Translations under genes and position numbers: made by a program
NCBI RefSeq assembly: GCF_014066305.1
Contig: NW_023501172.1
Location: forward strand, 1-64,000
Reading direction: 5' to 3'
Length of the DNA stretch: 64,000 nt
Source: Letharia columbiana
Lineage: Eukaryota; Ascomycota; Lecanoromycetes; Lecanorales; Parmeliaceae
Notes under the pieces: generated by a model
What the model was told of the DNA's origin: nothing
The model's input: only the letters and a program-made list of their open reading frames with translations
The model's database searches: none
Shown: positions 42,622-53,708 of the stretch, in pieces
Layout: each line of letters begins with the position of its first letter
Position numbering within the stretch: the stretch's first letter is position 1

Positions 42622-43877
42622 ATGTCGACGTCTCTTCCAGTGCGTAGCCACCCAGCGTCCGCGGAGAGCTCTTACTCTCGCGGAGAAGTCATTGCTGCCA
42701 TCCAAGACTTCTACGAATTGTTGATCAAGCTACCCTACGTAGAGCCAAACGCTCTCGTCTTGCCACCTTCGGAAGGCTGGTCAGGCGTGAACGCGCAGAA
42801 GCTACGAGATAGAGGGAAGACAGAAGAAGTGATTGAACTACTTCGGTATTTACCTTATCTGCGCGCCCCAGCGCCTGGGAAGAGATGGATGATTGGGCCC
42901 GACACTATCATGATCGCCTATTGCGACGGCGAGGTTTACGATGAAATCAATGATTCTCTTCAGCCGGTTCCGGGCCATTGTATTTGGCTCACGGATTACG
43001 AATCCCGGGACGGTACCAGTCTTCTGTTCGATACTCATACAGGTGCGTACATGTCGCTTGCAACAAGTTGCCTGTTCACGGATCCCAGTAATTGCCTAGC
43101 ACTAGATCGGCTAGTTGATAATCTACATAGATACTATCACCGAATGGACGAGTTTGGGACATCATATTATGATTGATTACGAAGAATATGAGAATATTCC
43201 CACGCAGGACAAGTGGATGGCGCACCCGACCATGCCCGCGGCCGCTTTCTTCCGCCTCTGGAAGCAAAATTTCGAGAAGCTGGTCTGGATGGCCTTCTAC
43301 AATCCCCGGGGGTCGGCAGGTACTGCGCAATGGTGTATTTCCTCTGCGACGCTTCAGGAAGAAGAAGAAGATAGGCTGGCATCAGATGATGACTTTGAGC
43401 CAGATGCAGATGAGCAAGGAGACGACGAGGAGGGTGGAAGCGAACCGGACGGTGAAGATGACATGGATGATGAGGACGGACTGATCCCAGATGAGGAGTT
43501 GGACGAGTTAATGGAGGATGCCTACGGCGAAGAAGCTCCCCAGAGGCGGATAGACCTGCAGTCCGAGAAGAACACTGCTGAGTACAAGCCGGTGGATCTT
43601 CCGCCTCCAGAGCTTGCAGAGCCCGCAGATCAACGCCTGCTTCACATCATGATCAGAGAGCGGAAGACCAAAGTGAGCCCCTCGCTTAGTGACGAAACGT
43701 GGCAATGTCGCAAATGAGGATGAGCACAAATGAGCTAACGTGGGTTTCGGGATCTAGGAAGTCTACGAAATTTACACACGGAATGGTTGGCCTTCGAATT
43801 TTGACCGGGAGAACTGCAAAGTTATGCTCGCCGATTTCTGTGAACGCGAAGAAGGTCCAATAAACCGGTTGCGTTAG
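42622..43877 (+). CDS. Hypothetical protein of a fungal family, three exons
   Basis: Exons 42622-43042, 43131-43672 and 43758-43877 join in phase to give 360 residues. Introns of 88 and 85 bases have GTGCGT...CATAG and GTGAGC...TCTAG borders. The first in-frame ATG is at 42622. Residues 25-130 are a compact segment with a helical start (DFYELLIKLPYVEP), then WMIGPDTIMIAYCDGEVYDE, then GHCIWLTD. Residues about 215-275 are strongly acidic low complexity (EEEEEDRL, DDEEGGSEPDGEDDMDDEDG). The end is conserved-looking (EVYEIYTRNGWPSNFDRENC). There is no signal peptide, so it is probably intracellular. I recognise this as a type of protein found in many filamentous ascomycetes but cannot give it a function. 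It converges on the chitinase with only about 190 bases between the stops. A Smi1/Knr4-like (SUKH) fold and an immunity role are a guess from the alternating hydrophobic pattern and position. Confidence 0.85.
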
Positions 43878-44069
43878 AAGTTGTCAGACCATGATAACAC
43901 AGCGACACGCCAGAAGATGATCGAAAAGCATCAAGAGAAGCTGCATTGTATTCGAAATCGGAGCTATTTCTGGTCATGACGGTCTTGAAAGCACTGGTGC
44001 TACTCTCTACTTAACCAGAGTAGCTGAATGACTGGATACAAATTTTCCTGCACGTGAAAACAATGTAAT
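43878..44069. terminator. Shared 3' region of convergent genes
   Basis: About 190 bases between the stop of the upstream gene and the stop of the chitinase. Both transcripts must end here, so the 3' UTRs probably overlap. No clear polyadenylation word stands out. Confidence 0.35.
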
Positions 44070-47000
44070 TCAATCAATCCCTACCGTAGGCCTCGGAATT
44101 AAATCAAGAGCTAGTTGCGCACCACCGCCGCCAACTTTCGGTGCCATCGGTGTCGCCGCAGGTGGCAAACCAGTATCCACCGCCGTCGGCTCCGCTTCAC
44201 TCGCCCTTGGCATTAAGGGACCTTTCGGCGGGGCACCGTATACTGACGAACCCTTCATTTCCTTCAGCTCGTCGACGCAATTCGTACTGCGACACTTGCG
44301 TATGCCCAGCTCGGCCAGGGACTCCGTTAGCTCATATTTAGTGTCTCTTTCGTCAAAGCTCAAGTCCATGTCCAGAGGATCGATGAACCGCTTCTGATAT
44401 CCTGCTCGGGGAGGCTTGTTCTGGATAACGGCGAGGGGAGGCGGATTCGAGTATTGATCGACTGACTGGTGTCGCTGGCGGTTACTCAGGGCGGCGTACC
44501 AAGGGTCACTATTCAGTAAAGCGAATCCTGGATCATCGACGAGCGTTGAAGGCCAGCATGGATTCGCCGTGATGCCGAAGTCCGGCTGGTGCGGATACGC
44601 ATCAAATCGAATTGATACTGTAGCAAGAGTAGTAGTCACGTCCGCAGTATAGACGGACGTGTCTCGGTCAGGACCGTGGATCATTCGGTCGAATCGAACA
44701 TTTCTGGTTGACGCAGGTGGTTTACCGTCTCCGCTGTAGCGGCAGAGCCCCAATCCAAATAATGCCGCACCTGCAGCCTGGTTCTGGGTTCCCGGTACCA
44801 TCCTTACATACTGGTCGTGGAGATCTTGATCTTGCCAGAAGCCTATGGGAGGATATTCATCTCTCTCGCAGTTCAAGTTTGGTTCTTGCATGTAGCCATT
44901 CCACCTGATTATGAGTTAACAAAGAAGGAGATCTTTTGATAGGCATGCAAGAACGCAAGATGGGAGTGCATAGGTATCAAGCCATCAAGGAATCGCGATG
45001 ACTAGTATCAGCTCAATGAAGCAATAGACACTTACCAGTCATTATTGTGTTGATCAGTCCAATCAACCGTAATCTGCTCGCCTCTTCCTCCTTGACGATA
45101 GTTGAATCCAGAGAATGTCGGACAAGTAAGAGGGTTGTATCCACGCTCACCTGCGTCAACGAGAATTTGGTTAAAATCAATTACAGATGAGTAATGCTGG
45201 CAAGCCTGTGGCCATCGTGCTCCGTCGCAAACTCTTTGCACACCTGGATCTGGATTCACGTTCGAGTCAGAGACAATTTCGCCTACTCAGCAGAATAACA
45301 TACGCTCAGTGTTGATGGGTTGCTTGGCTTCCGTGCTTGATATCGCTCGCTTGCAGTTCGGCGCGCGCTTATTACATGCTGAACTTGTTGGTTCAGGATC
45401 GTGGCTTGAGGTGGGCGGACGTGTCTCTGGAAGCTTGCTGGGCTCATCTGAATATTCACAGCTATGATCAGGATTTGCATTCCCGAAGAACTGACAGATC
45501 TCACCCGGTGAGAGACTGTGCTCCTTGCCGAAAACCTTGAATTCGGCTTTTCCCTCCTTCTCGATGCCTTTGACACACCCTTCGATAAGCGCGGGCGTCG
45601 CTGCGAGCTCGGCAAGATCGAGGATCTCCCCTAGTATCTTCAGTATGGCTAGAGATTGTGTAATGTACGACTCAGTGATAAAAACTTACCGAAAATGGGG
45701 ATCAGGTCTTCCGCAAGTTCCAGTGGTGCGAGAAGGGCCGGGACGGCCACACGGCAGAAAGCCTTCGCCGCCAAGTCTAGAGCCGCCTGTTGAGCGGCGG
45801 CTTCTGCAGCATCTTTGGCAGCATCTGCCGCATCTTTTTCAAGCTGACTCTTAGAAGGTGGCGGTGAGAAGCCGGCGCAGCAGTAGGACTGGAGACCACC
45901 ATTGCAGGTTTGGCCCTAGATGGAAATAGTCAACACAACCTTCGCAATACCTCCGACTACGATCATAACCCTCTGTGCTGCTTACTTTCTTCCCGTTTTG
46001 TACGCTTGTGTCAGTCACAACTTCAGTTTCACCTACTTTAACTTTAGTAGTTTACTCCTCCCAAGTCAACTCTGTCTCGACCCTACCATCAGCGCAACCC
46101 TGAATACACGACATGCCGACACCGCGGTATCCTCGCCACTGACACTTGCCCATGGTTGTGCCGTCATTGCAGCAAACACTCCGGTACTGGTTTTTCGAGC
46201 ATCGGTCCCTGGTTACGGACATTAGACTTTTGTTTCTACAACCCATGAGTCAGGACGCTATACCTCGTGGAAATTTGTCCAGGCTGACCAAAGACTTCAG
46301 CGACCTTATTTGTTCCTGATTTACACTTGGCATTGCAATCTGTGGTGTAGCAGCTTAAAGATGCGGCTTGATCACTGGACATCTGCTGTGCGTTTGCCTG
46401 CTGATCTGGGGTGACGTTGGGAGTAGAACCAAGCCCATTGGACTGGGTCTGATCCTTCTGATCCATAGCCCATACCATGAGGCCACCTAGACAGCGTTGA
46501 CTAGCGAAGTTCTATTGGCAATTGGCATCAGTGACTTTACACAGCCCCGCGAGGGTTTTCGAGAAGTTTCTGGCTCACCTTCTTCTGCTGAAAAGTATCT
46601 GTGTCATCGTATGAAATCCACTGGTTACTATCCCAAGTGATCCACTTCACCCCAGCTGTATGATCCCATGTCGGTGTCAGGCTGTTCTGCGTAATGATAT
46701 TCTGGATCTCTTGGTCGTCGAGTATCCCAGAGGTGCCCGAGCAAGGCCCAGGATTTGCGCCTCCAGAGAACTGGCAGACGTCGTTGGGAGTACTACATGA
46801 TGGATCTGATAATGTGAAGGATCGGTCAGCTATCAACCTGACGTCAGCATAGCGTTTTATTTTGTTGTCACGTACCCACGCCATTCCAAGAGTAACTTTG
46901 TCTGCCTGAACACCAGCCCGCCAGAGAAGGTCCAATCCCAGGTCAATCTCGGTAAGATTGGTGTGAGGGGCGATGTACGGGCCAACAAACTGCGACTGGG

Positions 47001-48252
47001 CGTCCCATACTCCATGAAGATCCTATGGCCATTTAGCATCGAAGTGTGCATTTTCGGTGTGAATTAACTCACATATGACATGAAATTGAACCAATCAACA
47101 GACTCCTGGAGCGAATTTACGTCGAAGTGCTGGAGATACCAAAAGCTAGTTGGAAGCGTCATGGACAGTCCCTTCTGGCCCAAAGCAGCTTTGAGCTCCT
47201 TGGCGAGTGCAACATAATTCTCGGTATCGGCTGGCTGACCACCACGATCATCTGCTTGGGGATACTCCCAATCGAGATCCACGCCTATGAAAGTGAGTGG
47301 ACGAGCATAGAAGATTACTGGGTTTCCTACCGTCAAAACCGTACTGGTTCATGAACTTAAGAAGACCGTTGATGAATGTCTGCCTATTTGCGGAGGTTGA
47401 AGACATTGTGCTGAACGCCTCCTGAGTTGGGCCAGGATCTGTGAAAGACCACCCACCGATGGAAATCCAAGTCTCAAGTCCGTTGTATTTCTCTTTCAGG
47501 GCGGTGAAACGGCCTAATAGGGACGCAGAATTTGAGTCCATGGGCGCAATTTGGAAGCTGCTGGGATCGAAAAAAGCAAAGGCGAAATTGATGTGAGTGA
47601 ACCCAGAGAGATTGAGCTCCTCAGGGGTGACCTAGAGTCATGTAAGCAGCGTGGGAAGCGATTCCAAAACATAGCTCGTACCGATTGGCATGTCCGAGTG
47701 GCAGCCCAAGACTCGTAGTAGCTTCAGAGCTTGGTCAGCTACCTATTCTTTTCTATCTTCGTCCAAACTCACCCAATTGTGCGCTGACCCACTTTGGAGC
47801 CGCCGCAAGACGGTTGAGGGGGAGGACCGCATCCACCAAAATCCTTTTGACAGCCGGTGTCACAAAAGTCAGAGGTACTTCCGCAGAAGCTGCAGGCAAA
47901 GCAATTAGCCACAGAGAGTTTATGTTGGAAGGGAAATTGACCCAAATTGCGAACAGCACACGTTCAGAGGACAGTGTTGCTGGCCAGGAGTCCCATATTG
48001 TCCACATTCAGCTTTTGCGTTGCAATTCGACCTGCATCCAGTACCACACTCCGTTGGAGAATAGCCACACAGACCGTTTGAACCACAACACGCCCCATTC
48101 TCACAAGGAGTATCTGGGTTACAAGTTCCCACAGGTAGGGCTCTTAGCTTCAATTGATTCACAAAAGAACGGTTGGGATCATATTGCGGTAATGCAAGGG
48201 ATCCCAAAGCCCAAGATAAGACCACAACGTGCCACAAGCGCGACATTGTCAT
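44070..48252 (-). CDS. Secreted subgroup C chitinase: CBM18 x2, GH18, Cys-rich module, NucA/NucB-like C-terminus
   Basis: Exons in order: 48252-47942, 47889-47773, 47721-47682, 47631-47331, 47284-47073, 47022-46872, 46829-46579, 46511-46264, 46208-46087, 46032-45986, 45915-45690, 45630-45304, 45249-45036 and 44904-44070. All join in phase, giving 1133 residues. Residues 1-20 are a signal peptide (VVVLSWALGSLA). Two CBM18 modules follow (about 44-77 and 83-124, each with the CC..G.CG pattern). GH18 spans about 141-485, with the catalytic motif DGVDLDWEYP at 256-265 (Glu263, intact) and MSYDLHG at 325-331. A Cys-rich module (about 500-610, CCNDGTTMGKCQWRG) and an Ala/Glu-rich helix (about 620-650) follow. 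The C-terminal domain (about 785-990) has NCERDEYPP at 867-875, resembling the NucA/NucB nuclease motif, and a proline/alanine-rich tail ends the protein. The family degrades chitin and has been compared with zymocin subunits. The toxin role is inferred. Exon 6/7 splicing is uncertain: retaining the 42-base intron stays in frame. Confidence 0.88.
46830..46871 (-). other. Possible 42-base in-frame intron in the GH18 domain
   Basis: Without splicing, an extra 14 residues would sit between GMAW and RSFTLSD, where GH18 relatives have only one or two residues. Removing 46830-46871 (GTGACA...GATAG, with an internal gctgac branch-like word) gives a near-normal spacing. The length is a multiple of three, so both forms stay open. 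Confidence 0.5.
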
Positions 48253-48800
48253 TTTTTTTGAAAACGAGAGAAAAAAATATATCGCGACTAAAGATAGACG
48301 AATGGGACGACAGATAAGTCTTGCTCGAGACCAGAAACCTCAAAACCAGAAGATGGAGGAGAATAGAAGCCCAAAAGCTTTAAGAGCAAGAGAAAGATGC
48401 TATGCAACCAGACGCTGACAGCGTGCGGACGTGGGTACATAAGTAAGTAAGCGAGTAGTTTCGGTGAGTTCTGCGCCTCACGGCGGGCTGATGGGACATC
48501 CTGGACAGATCAGATGTACCGGAATAGCTCGAGGATGCAGTAAAGGAATTGCCTGAACTGCAGGTGGCCGACGTTGGTGAACTGGAGGATACTTACATGG
48601 AAATTTCCGCATCCCCCCAGTACCTGAATGTGCCTGTAGGTCATATTGCAGGAATCTCAGCTGAGGGTACAGCCGTGCTTTGCTCCTCTGAAACAGTACT
48701 GCAGAAAGGGCATCCGACTGCCAGAATAGTCTAGGGCTGCGGGTGGCGGGGAGGTGAAAAAAGATTTAAGCTCGAGGGAATCAGCATGCTGTAGGATGTA
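48253..48800. promoter_or_regulatory. 5' region of the chitinase, proximal part
   Basis: Normal base composition and no convincing gene. A 61-codon open frame at 48549-48734 (+) has no recognisable features. Just upstream of the chitinase ATG (48253-48300) is an A/T-rich, pyrimidine-rich leader as read on the minus strand. Promoter elements cannot be assigned. Confidence 0.4.
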
Positions 48801-49909
48801 CTCGTATATACCCGGAAGTGCCCGATACCTGGTAATGCCCGATCTTAAACCCGATAAGTCCGGCGTAGCATCACAATGTTTATCTTTTACTAAAATTCTA
48901 TAATAACTCGATATAATAATGAATAAATAATAATATTAAACTTTTATTACTAGTAATATTAATATAGCTAAGAATCTAATCTATCTTTTTTTAACTTTAT
49001 CGAGTTATTGATTTATAAAAAAATCGTTAACATCTCTTCTTCTACTACGTCTTCTTTTTCTATCTCTTCTTTTATTATATCTTTTTAATTACTTTCTTTT
49101 AAAATCTTTAAATTTAAAACTATTAAGTATATTTCTCTTATTAATATATTTATAAAGACTTTTCGAAGTTATATTATAATATTTATAGATCTTATTATTA
49201 TTATTAATAATTTTAATCGCTATCGATTATCTAATATACTATTTTAAGATTTAATACTTACGATTAACTTTAACTTTAAAGTATTTAAGTTAATTATATT
49301 ATATAATTATAAAAGCTCTTTTCTATTTAAATATTAATATTAAATAACTATATTTTAATAAAATATATATTTAATTATTATTCTTTTATTTCTTTACTAA
49401 ATTTCTTTAAACTAAAATTTCTATACTCGCGTATATAGTTACTTACTTATCTATATTCTTACTTACTTACTTACTTACTCTTTATCTTAAATTATTTTTT
49501 TAGAGTATTAAAATAAAAGTTTAATTAAGATTATATTATTAATAATAATCGCGTTAAGATATAGTAAATATAAATAGAATTTAAATATTAGATTATAAAT
49601 AATTTAAAGAAACTAGTATTTTATTATATAGAAATTTATAAATATCTATTTTTATAATTTTTAAATAATAAGAGAAATTAAATTTATTTACTAGCGAAGC
49701 TAATAACTAGTTATAAATAAGTAAACTATTTTTTAAAATATTTTTTATAATATTTTACTATATTATAAAGTCTCGATAAAAATATAATATCTTATTTAAA
49801 TAGATATATAGCAAAATCAAAAACAATGTCATATTTTGGTGTTGCGCCGGACTTATCGGATTTTAGATCGGGCATTACCAGGTATCGGGCACTTCCGGGT
49901 ATATACGAG
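48801..49909. mobile_element. TIR element with RIP-mutated interior in the divergent promoter
   Basis: Ends are inverted repeats of about 65 bases: ctcgtatatacccggaagtg, then cccgatacctggtaatgccc, then gataagtccggcg on the left, and their reverse complement at 49845-49909. The ends are clean, but the interior (48890-49810) is RIP-type A/T DNA with a cttacttacttac stretch near 49470 and no open frame. I could not find an unambiguous target duplication, so its class is unknown. Confidence 0.75.
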
Positions 49910-50019
49910 GAGCCCTAACCCTGAATGCCGTACTGAGGCAGCCTGTTACCTTAGGCTCTAATAGGTCCGAGTTGCGAAACAGGCATCACTGCATCAGCAA
50001 CTTTTATGGAATTTATTTT

Positions 50020-50350
50020 GGCTGGCAATAGGTGTACACCCGCTTTCCATGTACACCCCCTCATATCCGAGTGCTGCTTGGCTACGTCTTCTCTAATAGT
50101 CAGCCCGGCTTCCTTTCAACGCCCGGACAGTCTTCAACGCCTTATATCTTACTATCTACAGAGTACGTCACTCGTAAACAGAATCCTCCCTTTCTTTAGA
50201 GGATTTATCCTGTATATACTCGCTGCTACACTTTTTCGGTGCGCTGAATCTCAAATATAATAGCCCTCCGAGGGCCAACAATAAAGTTGTTGTTTGTGTA
50301 GGCAGGGGGTGTACATGTATCGAAAGGGGGGTGTACACCTATTGCCAGCC
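50020..50350. mobile_element. hAT-like MITE with perfect 8-bp target duplication
   Basis: Inverted ends ggctggcaataggtgtacac (50020-50039) and their reverse complement ending at 50350, followed inward by a second gtgtacaccccc inverted pair. TTTATTTT occurs immediately outside both ends (50012-50019 and 50351-50358). The 331-base length, 8-bp duplication and lack of coding capacity fit a hAT-type MITE. It lies about 550 bases upstream of the LysM start. Confidence 0.85.
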
Positions 50351-50358
50351 TTTATTTT

Positions 50359-50901
50359 TCTTTTATGATATGCATGAGGCTGATTGCGAATAGGCGCGCA
50401 GGGTGAAGATTAAATGTTGCAGTTCAAATAGACTGCGTTCCGAAGGCGATTCTGTAAGCAAGAAAGAGTCTAGAATCTTAGAGACAATCCCTTGTAATCG
50501 TACTTTAAAAACAACCTGAAACCAGTCTGCTGATATTTCTTTTCACCGCCGCACGGAGTATCTTTTTTCCTTTCCAGCTTTACTAATATCTTACCAGCAT
50601 TGATCCTGCGGGATATTTTAATCTCTTTTACATCCTTTGCACCATCATATGTCTCTCATCAACGTCAGCAGGGATCCTTCTCTCGTGCGGCATGGAGTGT
50701 TCCTCTTCAGCTTCTTGGCTGGCTATGTTACAAGCAAATATTGGGGGCAAGCCGTTGTTGTCTGTGAACCTATCCCACCGCCGGTATCAAGTACGGATCA
50801 TGACTCATTGCCCAGATGCTCTTCCCCCTTGATCTCATAGCCTTAAATATACTTTCCTTTGCTATTGCTTCATTTTCTAGTCTTCGCTCTCGTTTTGCAC
50901 A
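50359..50901 (+). promoter_or_regulatory. 5' region of the LysM gene
   Basis: A TATA-like word taaatata at 50844-50851 lies about 50 bases before the ATG, followed by a CT-rich leader (tcttcgctctcgttttgcac), a common fungal promoter layout. The open frame 50637-50840 lacks an ATG at its start and is not considered a gene. Confidence 0.45.
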
Positions 50902-53051
50902 ATGTCTTCGAACTCAATCCCTGGAAGTCCAGATAGAATGGGAGCTCTCATCTTGGCTTTGGCCACGTGGGGTGCTATGATCTTGCCTGCCTACTCTCAA
51001 TTCAACATGTGGCCGTCGGTAGACTCTATCCGACTGGCATCCGCTATGGATTTCTCGGTGGATTGTTTGAATGCAATGTAGGCATATCTAATCGTCAGAT
51101 CGGTAAAGACGACTAAAGCTTCTTCTAGGAACACTACCGTGACTTGCGAACCCGATCTCTTCCGCATGGCTGGCCAAGTCGATCTTTACTATTGGGTGCA
51201 AGATAACATCACTGATCTCTGTACGCCGTCTTGTATTCAATCAAGCAGTGATTGGCTGGAAGGTATATACAACACTTGTGACGGTCAAACTATCACGATT
51301 GACAGCAAGATGGTGCCGGTCGCATCTGTGGCCATTCGTTACTCTGATGGCGTTGGCCTCACTTGTCTTACAGATGTGTATGAATCTGTCTCCAGATCTC
51401 GAGTTTGACTAATCCAAGTCCAGTCAATTGCCTATTACGTTGTCTTACAACCAAACTTCGGGATCGGATCCAAATACAACCGCATCGCCCATTTCAGTGA
51501 ATGGAACATCAACAGCTCCGGGAAACGACAGTTCCATCCCTGGGAACGGTACTACCGTTGAGCTCAACAACTCGACATTCAACTATTGCTTTTTGGACGC
51601 TCAGAACTGGGTGGGCATTGATATTACAGCACCTGATTGCACTTTGGACTCTAGCCAAACTCTCTGCACTGATCCTGATGCGGCGAATCGTATCGTGAGT
51701 TTCAAGTCTCACTCTATTGCTACTCGAGCTCATCTTAACTATTACCCCCAAGGCAAATCTATACAACGATACAGTTGTGAGTCTTGCAACCTGTGAATGC
51801 TATGTAATGGCTCACGATGTCCTAGCTTTGCAGCAACTGCTTCCTAAGTGTCATGTGGTGGCGCATTAACTCTCCATTTCTACCGGACACTGACGAATCC
51901 GACTATCTTATTGAGCAATACCAAGATATTACTGATGTTTGCAATGTCACGATGCCACCATCGCTCATTCGCGCTCTTCCTTCCTATCCCGCTGCCCCGA
52001 GCCCACCCTACCTTACCCCAGGTACGGATCCAAACGCTAACTTGACAGCCTCAATTAGTGGGACTTGCGGTGGTCAGACCATCTCAAGAAGTAACAGCAA
52101 ACGTGACGGCATGGAGGTAGCCGAGCGCGACTCTGAGCTTCTTGAACTTGAGAACGACTACAGTGGTTATGCAAGAGTCAAACGTGCTTCTGCCGGGTCT
52201 TGCGATTCCCTTTCACAGTCTTATGGTGTGACTACGGGTGATCTCCAGTCAATAACTGGTAACGACGACTGTTCTTTCAGTGCATCATCAATTTGCGTAC
52301 CACTCAAGTGCGAGGTCGCACAAGTCGGCAATGACCAGTCCTGGTAAGGGCCAAGATCATTCAAAACTTTGCGCAACTGGTGATACTGATTCGGATAGTG
52401 CTTCCATTGCAAGCTCGTTGTCTACCAGCAGCATCAACGTCACGATTACTCTCTTCCTCCAATGGAACCCTAATATAATTGGACTCTGCGACAATTTGAC
52501 GACAGACCAATATATTTGCAGCGGGTAAGGGAGTCAATCGCCTCCTATCAAGCCCTTTCTCTCGCACTAACATTTGAGACAGACCACTAGGAGGCGGATA
52601 TACTTTGCCGGCGCCAATTAGTGGTATTAATAGCAATGCCGGTGCACAGCAACGAGGAGGCCAAGGAAGTGGTACCAATCCCAATGGTCCTGATGGTCCT
52701 GATGGTCCCACACCCAACAGCACGACGAGTGCCCCGACACAACTAGGCATTGCAAAAAATTGCAATGCATATGCTTACGCCGACACCAATAGCACCTGCT
52801 ATGACATGTCACAAAGCTTCCGTATCACGCTTGCACAATTGACGACCTGGAATCCGGTCCTCGGATACCCCGATGGGCACAATTGCACCACACAATTCTG
52901 GGCTGGCTACGACTACTGTGTCGGCTTACCAGGGAACTCAATCAGCTCTTCTAGTACCAGCACTAAGTCATCTTTGACTACCTCGAGCCTTCCATATCCC
53001 ACCAAGAGCGATATAACTCCTGCTTGTGACAAATATGGGGCTAATTACTAA
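50902..53051 (+). CDS. Residual open part of the LysM gene (truncated product)
   Basis: With the element in place, translation of exon 7 reads four codons into the MITE and stops at 53049-53051, after residue 610. Such a product would still have the signal peptide, the N-terminal region and three LysM modules, so some chitin-binding function may remain unless the transcript is lost to nonsense-mediated decay. Confidence 0.6.
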
Positions 53052-53708
53052 TTCATACCCCGAAACTATGCATCCTTACCGAATCATACCCCTAATTACT
53101 AAATCATACCCCTAGGGGTATGATTCAGTAATTTGCCATTACTTGGGGTATGATTCGGTAATTTGCCATTCATGATAAAAATCGCAAAGGAGAAAATTCG
53201 CGACCTGGGCCATCCGACCATAGAAAAGAGGAAATATCTCCGATCGTATTTAATGGGTGACCTACCAGCTTAAATACATCAGACGAAAGTCGAGTGGGTG
53301 TTAGCAGCAGCCCCCACGGGGGCCTTGCGACGGCCCTACGGGGGCCCTATTTAGGTCCAAATAGGGGTGTCTGGCTGTCAAGCGCAAAAAAAGCCTAATC
53401 CCGGGGGTGTCTGCGCTTGACAGCCAGACACCCCTATTTAAACCTAAATAGGGCCCCCGTAGGGCCGTCGCAGGGCCCCCGTGGGGGCTGCTGCGAATAG
53501 TGGGCTAAATTTGGCCCCCCAGCCTGTCTACACCCAGTCTGTGACTCTCACACATAGTCTTCACTTTGGTAAATTACCGAATCATACCCCAAGCAATTAA
53601 TCCTTACCGAATCATACCCCAAATTTTGGTGTAGGGGTATGATTCAGTAATTAGGGGTATGATTCGGTAAGGATTCATAGTTTCGGGGTATGATTCGGTA
53701 ATTAGCCC
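53038..53708 (+). mobile_element. Mutator-like MITE, copy 2, with perfect 10-bp target duplication
   Basis: 671 bases with inverted ends GGGCTAATTAC... and ...GTAATTAGCCC. GACAAATATG is present directly outside both ends (53028-53037 and 53709-53718). A 9-11-bp duplication is characteristic of Mutator-like elements. The ends hold ten copies of a motif close to taccgaatcatacccc in both orientations. The centre carries an 83-bp-arm hairpin. No transposase is encoded. The inner segment 53171-53300 (cgcgacctgggccat, then atacatcagacgaaagtcga) is homologous to copy 1 at 18660-18790. The element shows no RIP. Confidence 0.92.
53304..53494. repeat. Long GC-rich hairpin inside MITE copy 2
   Basis: 53304-53386 is a near-perfect reverse complement of 53412-53494 (83 bases each, only a few mismatches), with a 25-base loop. 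Arms start gcagcagcccccacggggg and run through aaataggggtgtctggctgt. Transcription through the LysM gene would produce a strong double-stranded RNA stem. Confidence 0.9.

Noticed and set aside
46052..46246. Separate small Cys-rich secreted protein on the minus strand
   Set aside because: Splicing analysis places this segment in frame inside the chitinase as its Cys-rich module (exon 9).
48549..48734. 61-codon open frame upstream of the chitinase
   Set aside because: No recognisable features and no supporting splice signals. It lies in the expected promoter/leader of the chitinase.
50006..50260. 84-codon open frame upstream of the LysM gene
   Set aside because: It lies almost entirely within the hAT-like MITE and starts in its target duplication area.
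50637..50840. 67-codon hydrophobic open frame upstream of the LysM gene
   Set aside because: It lacks an ATG at its start, shows no family resemblance and overlaps the probable promoter.
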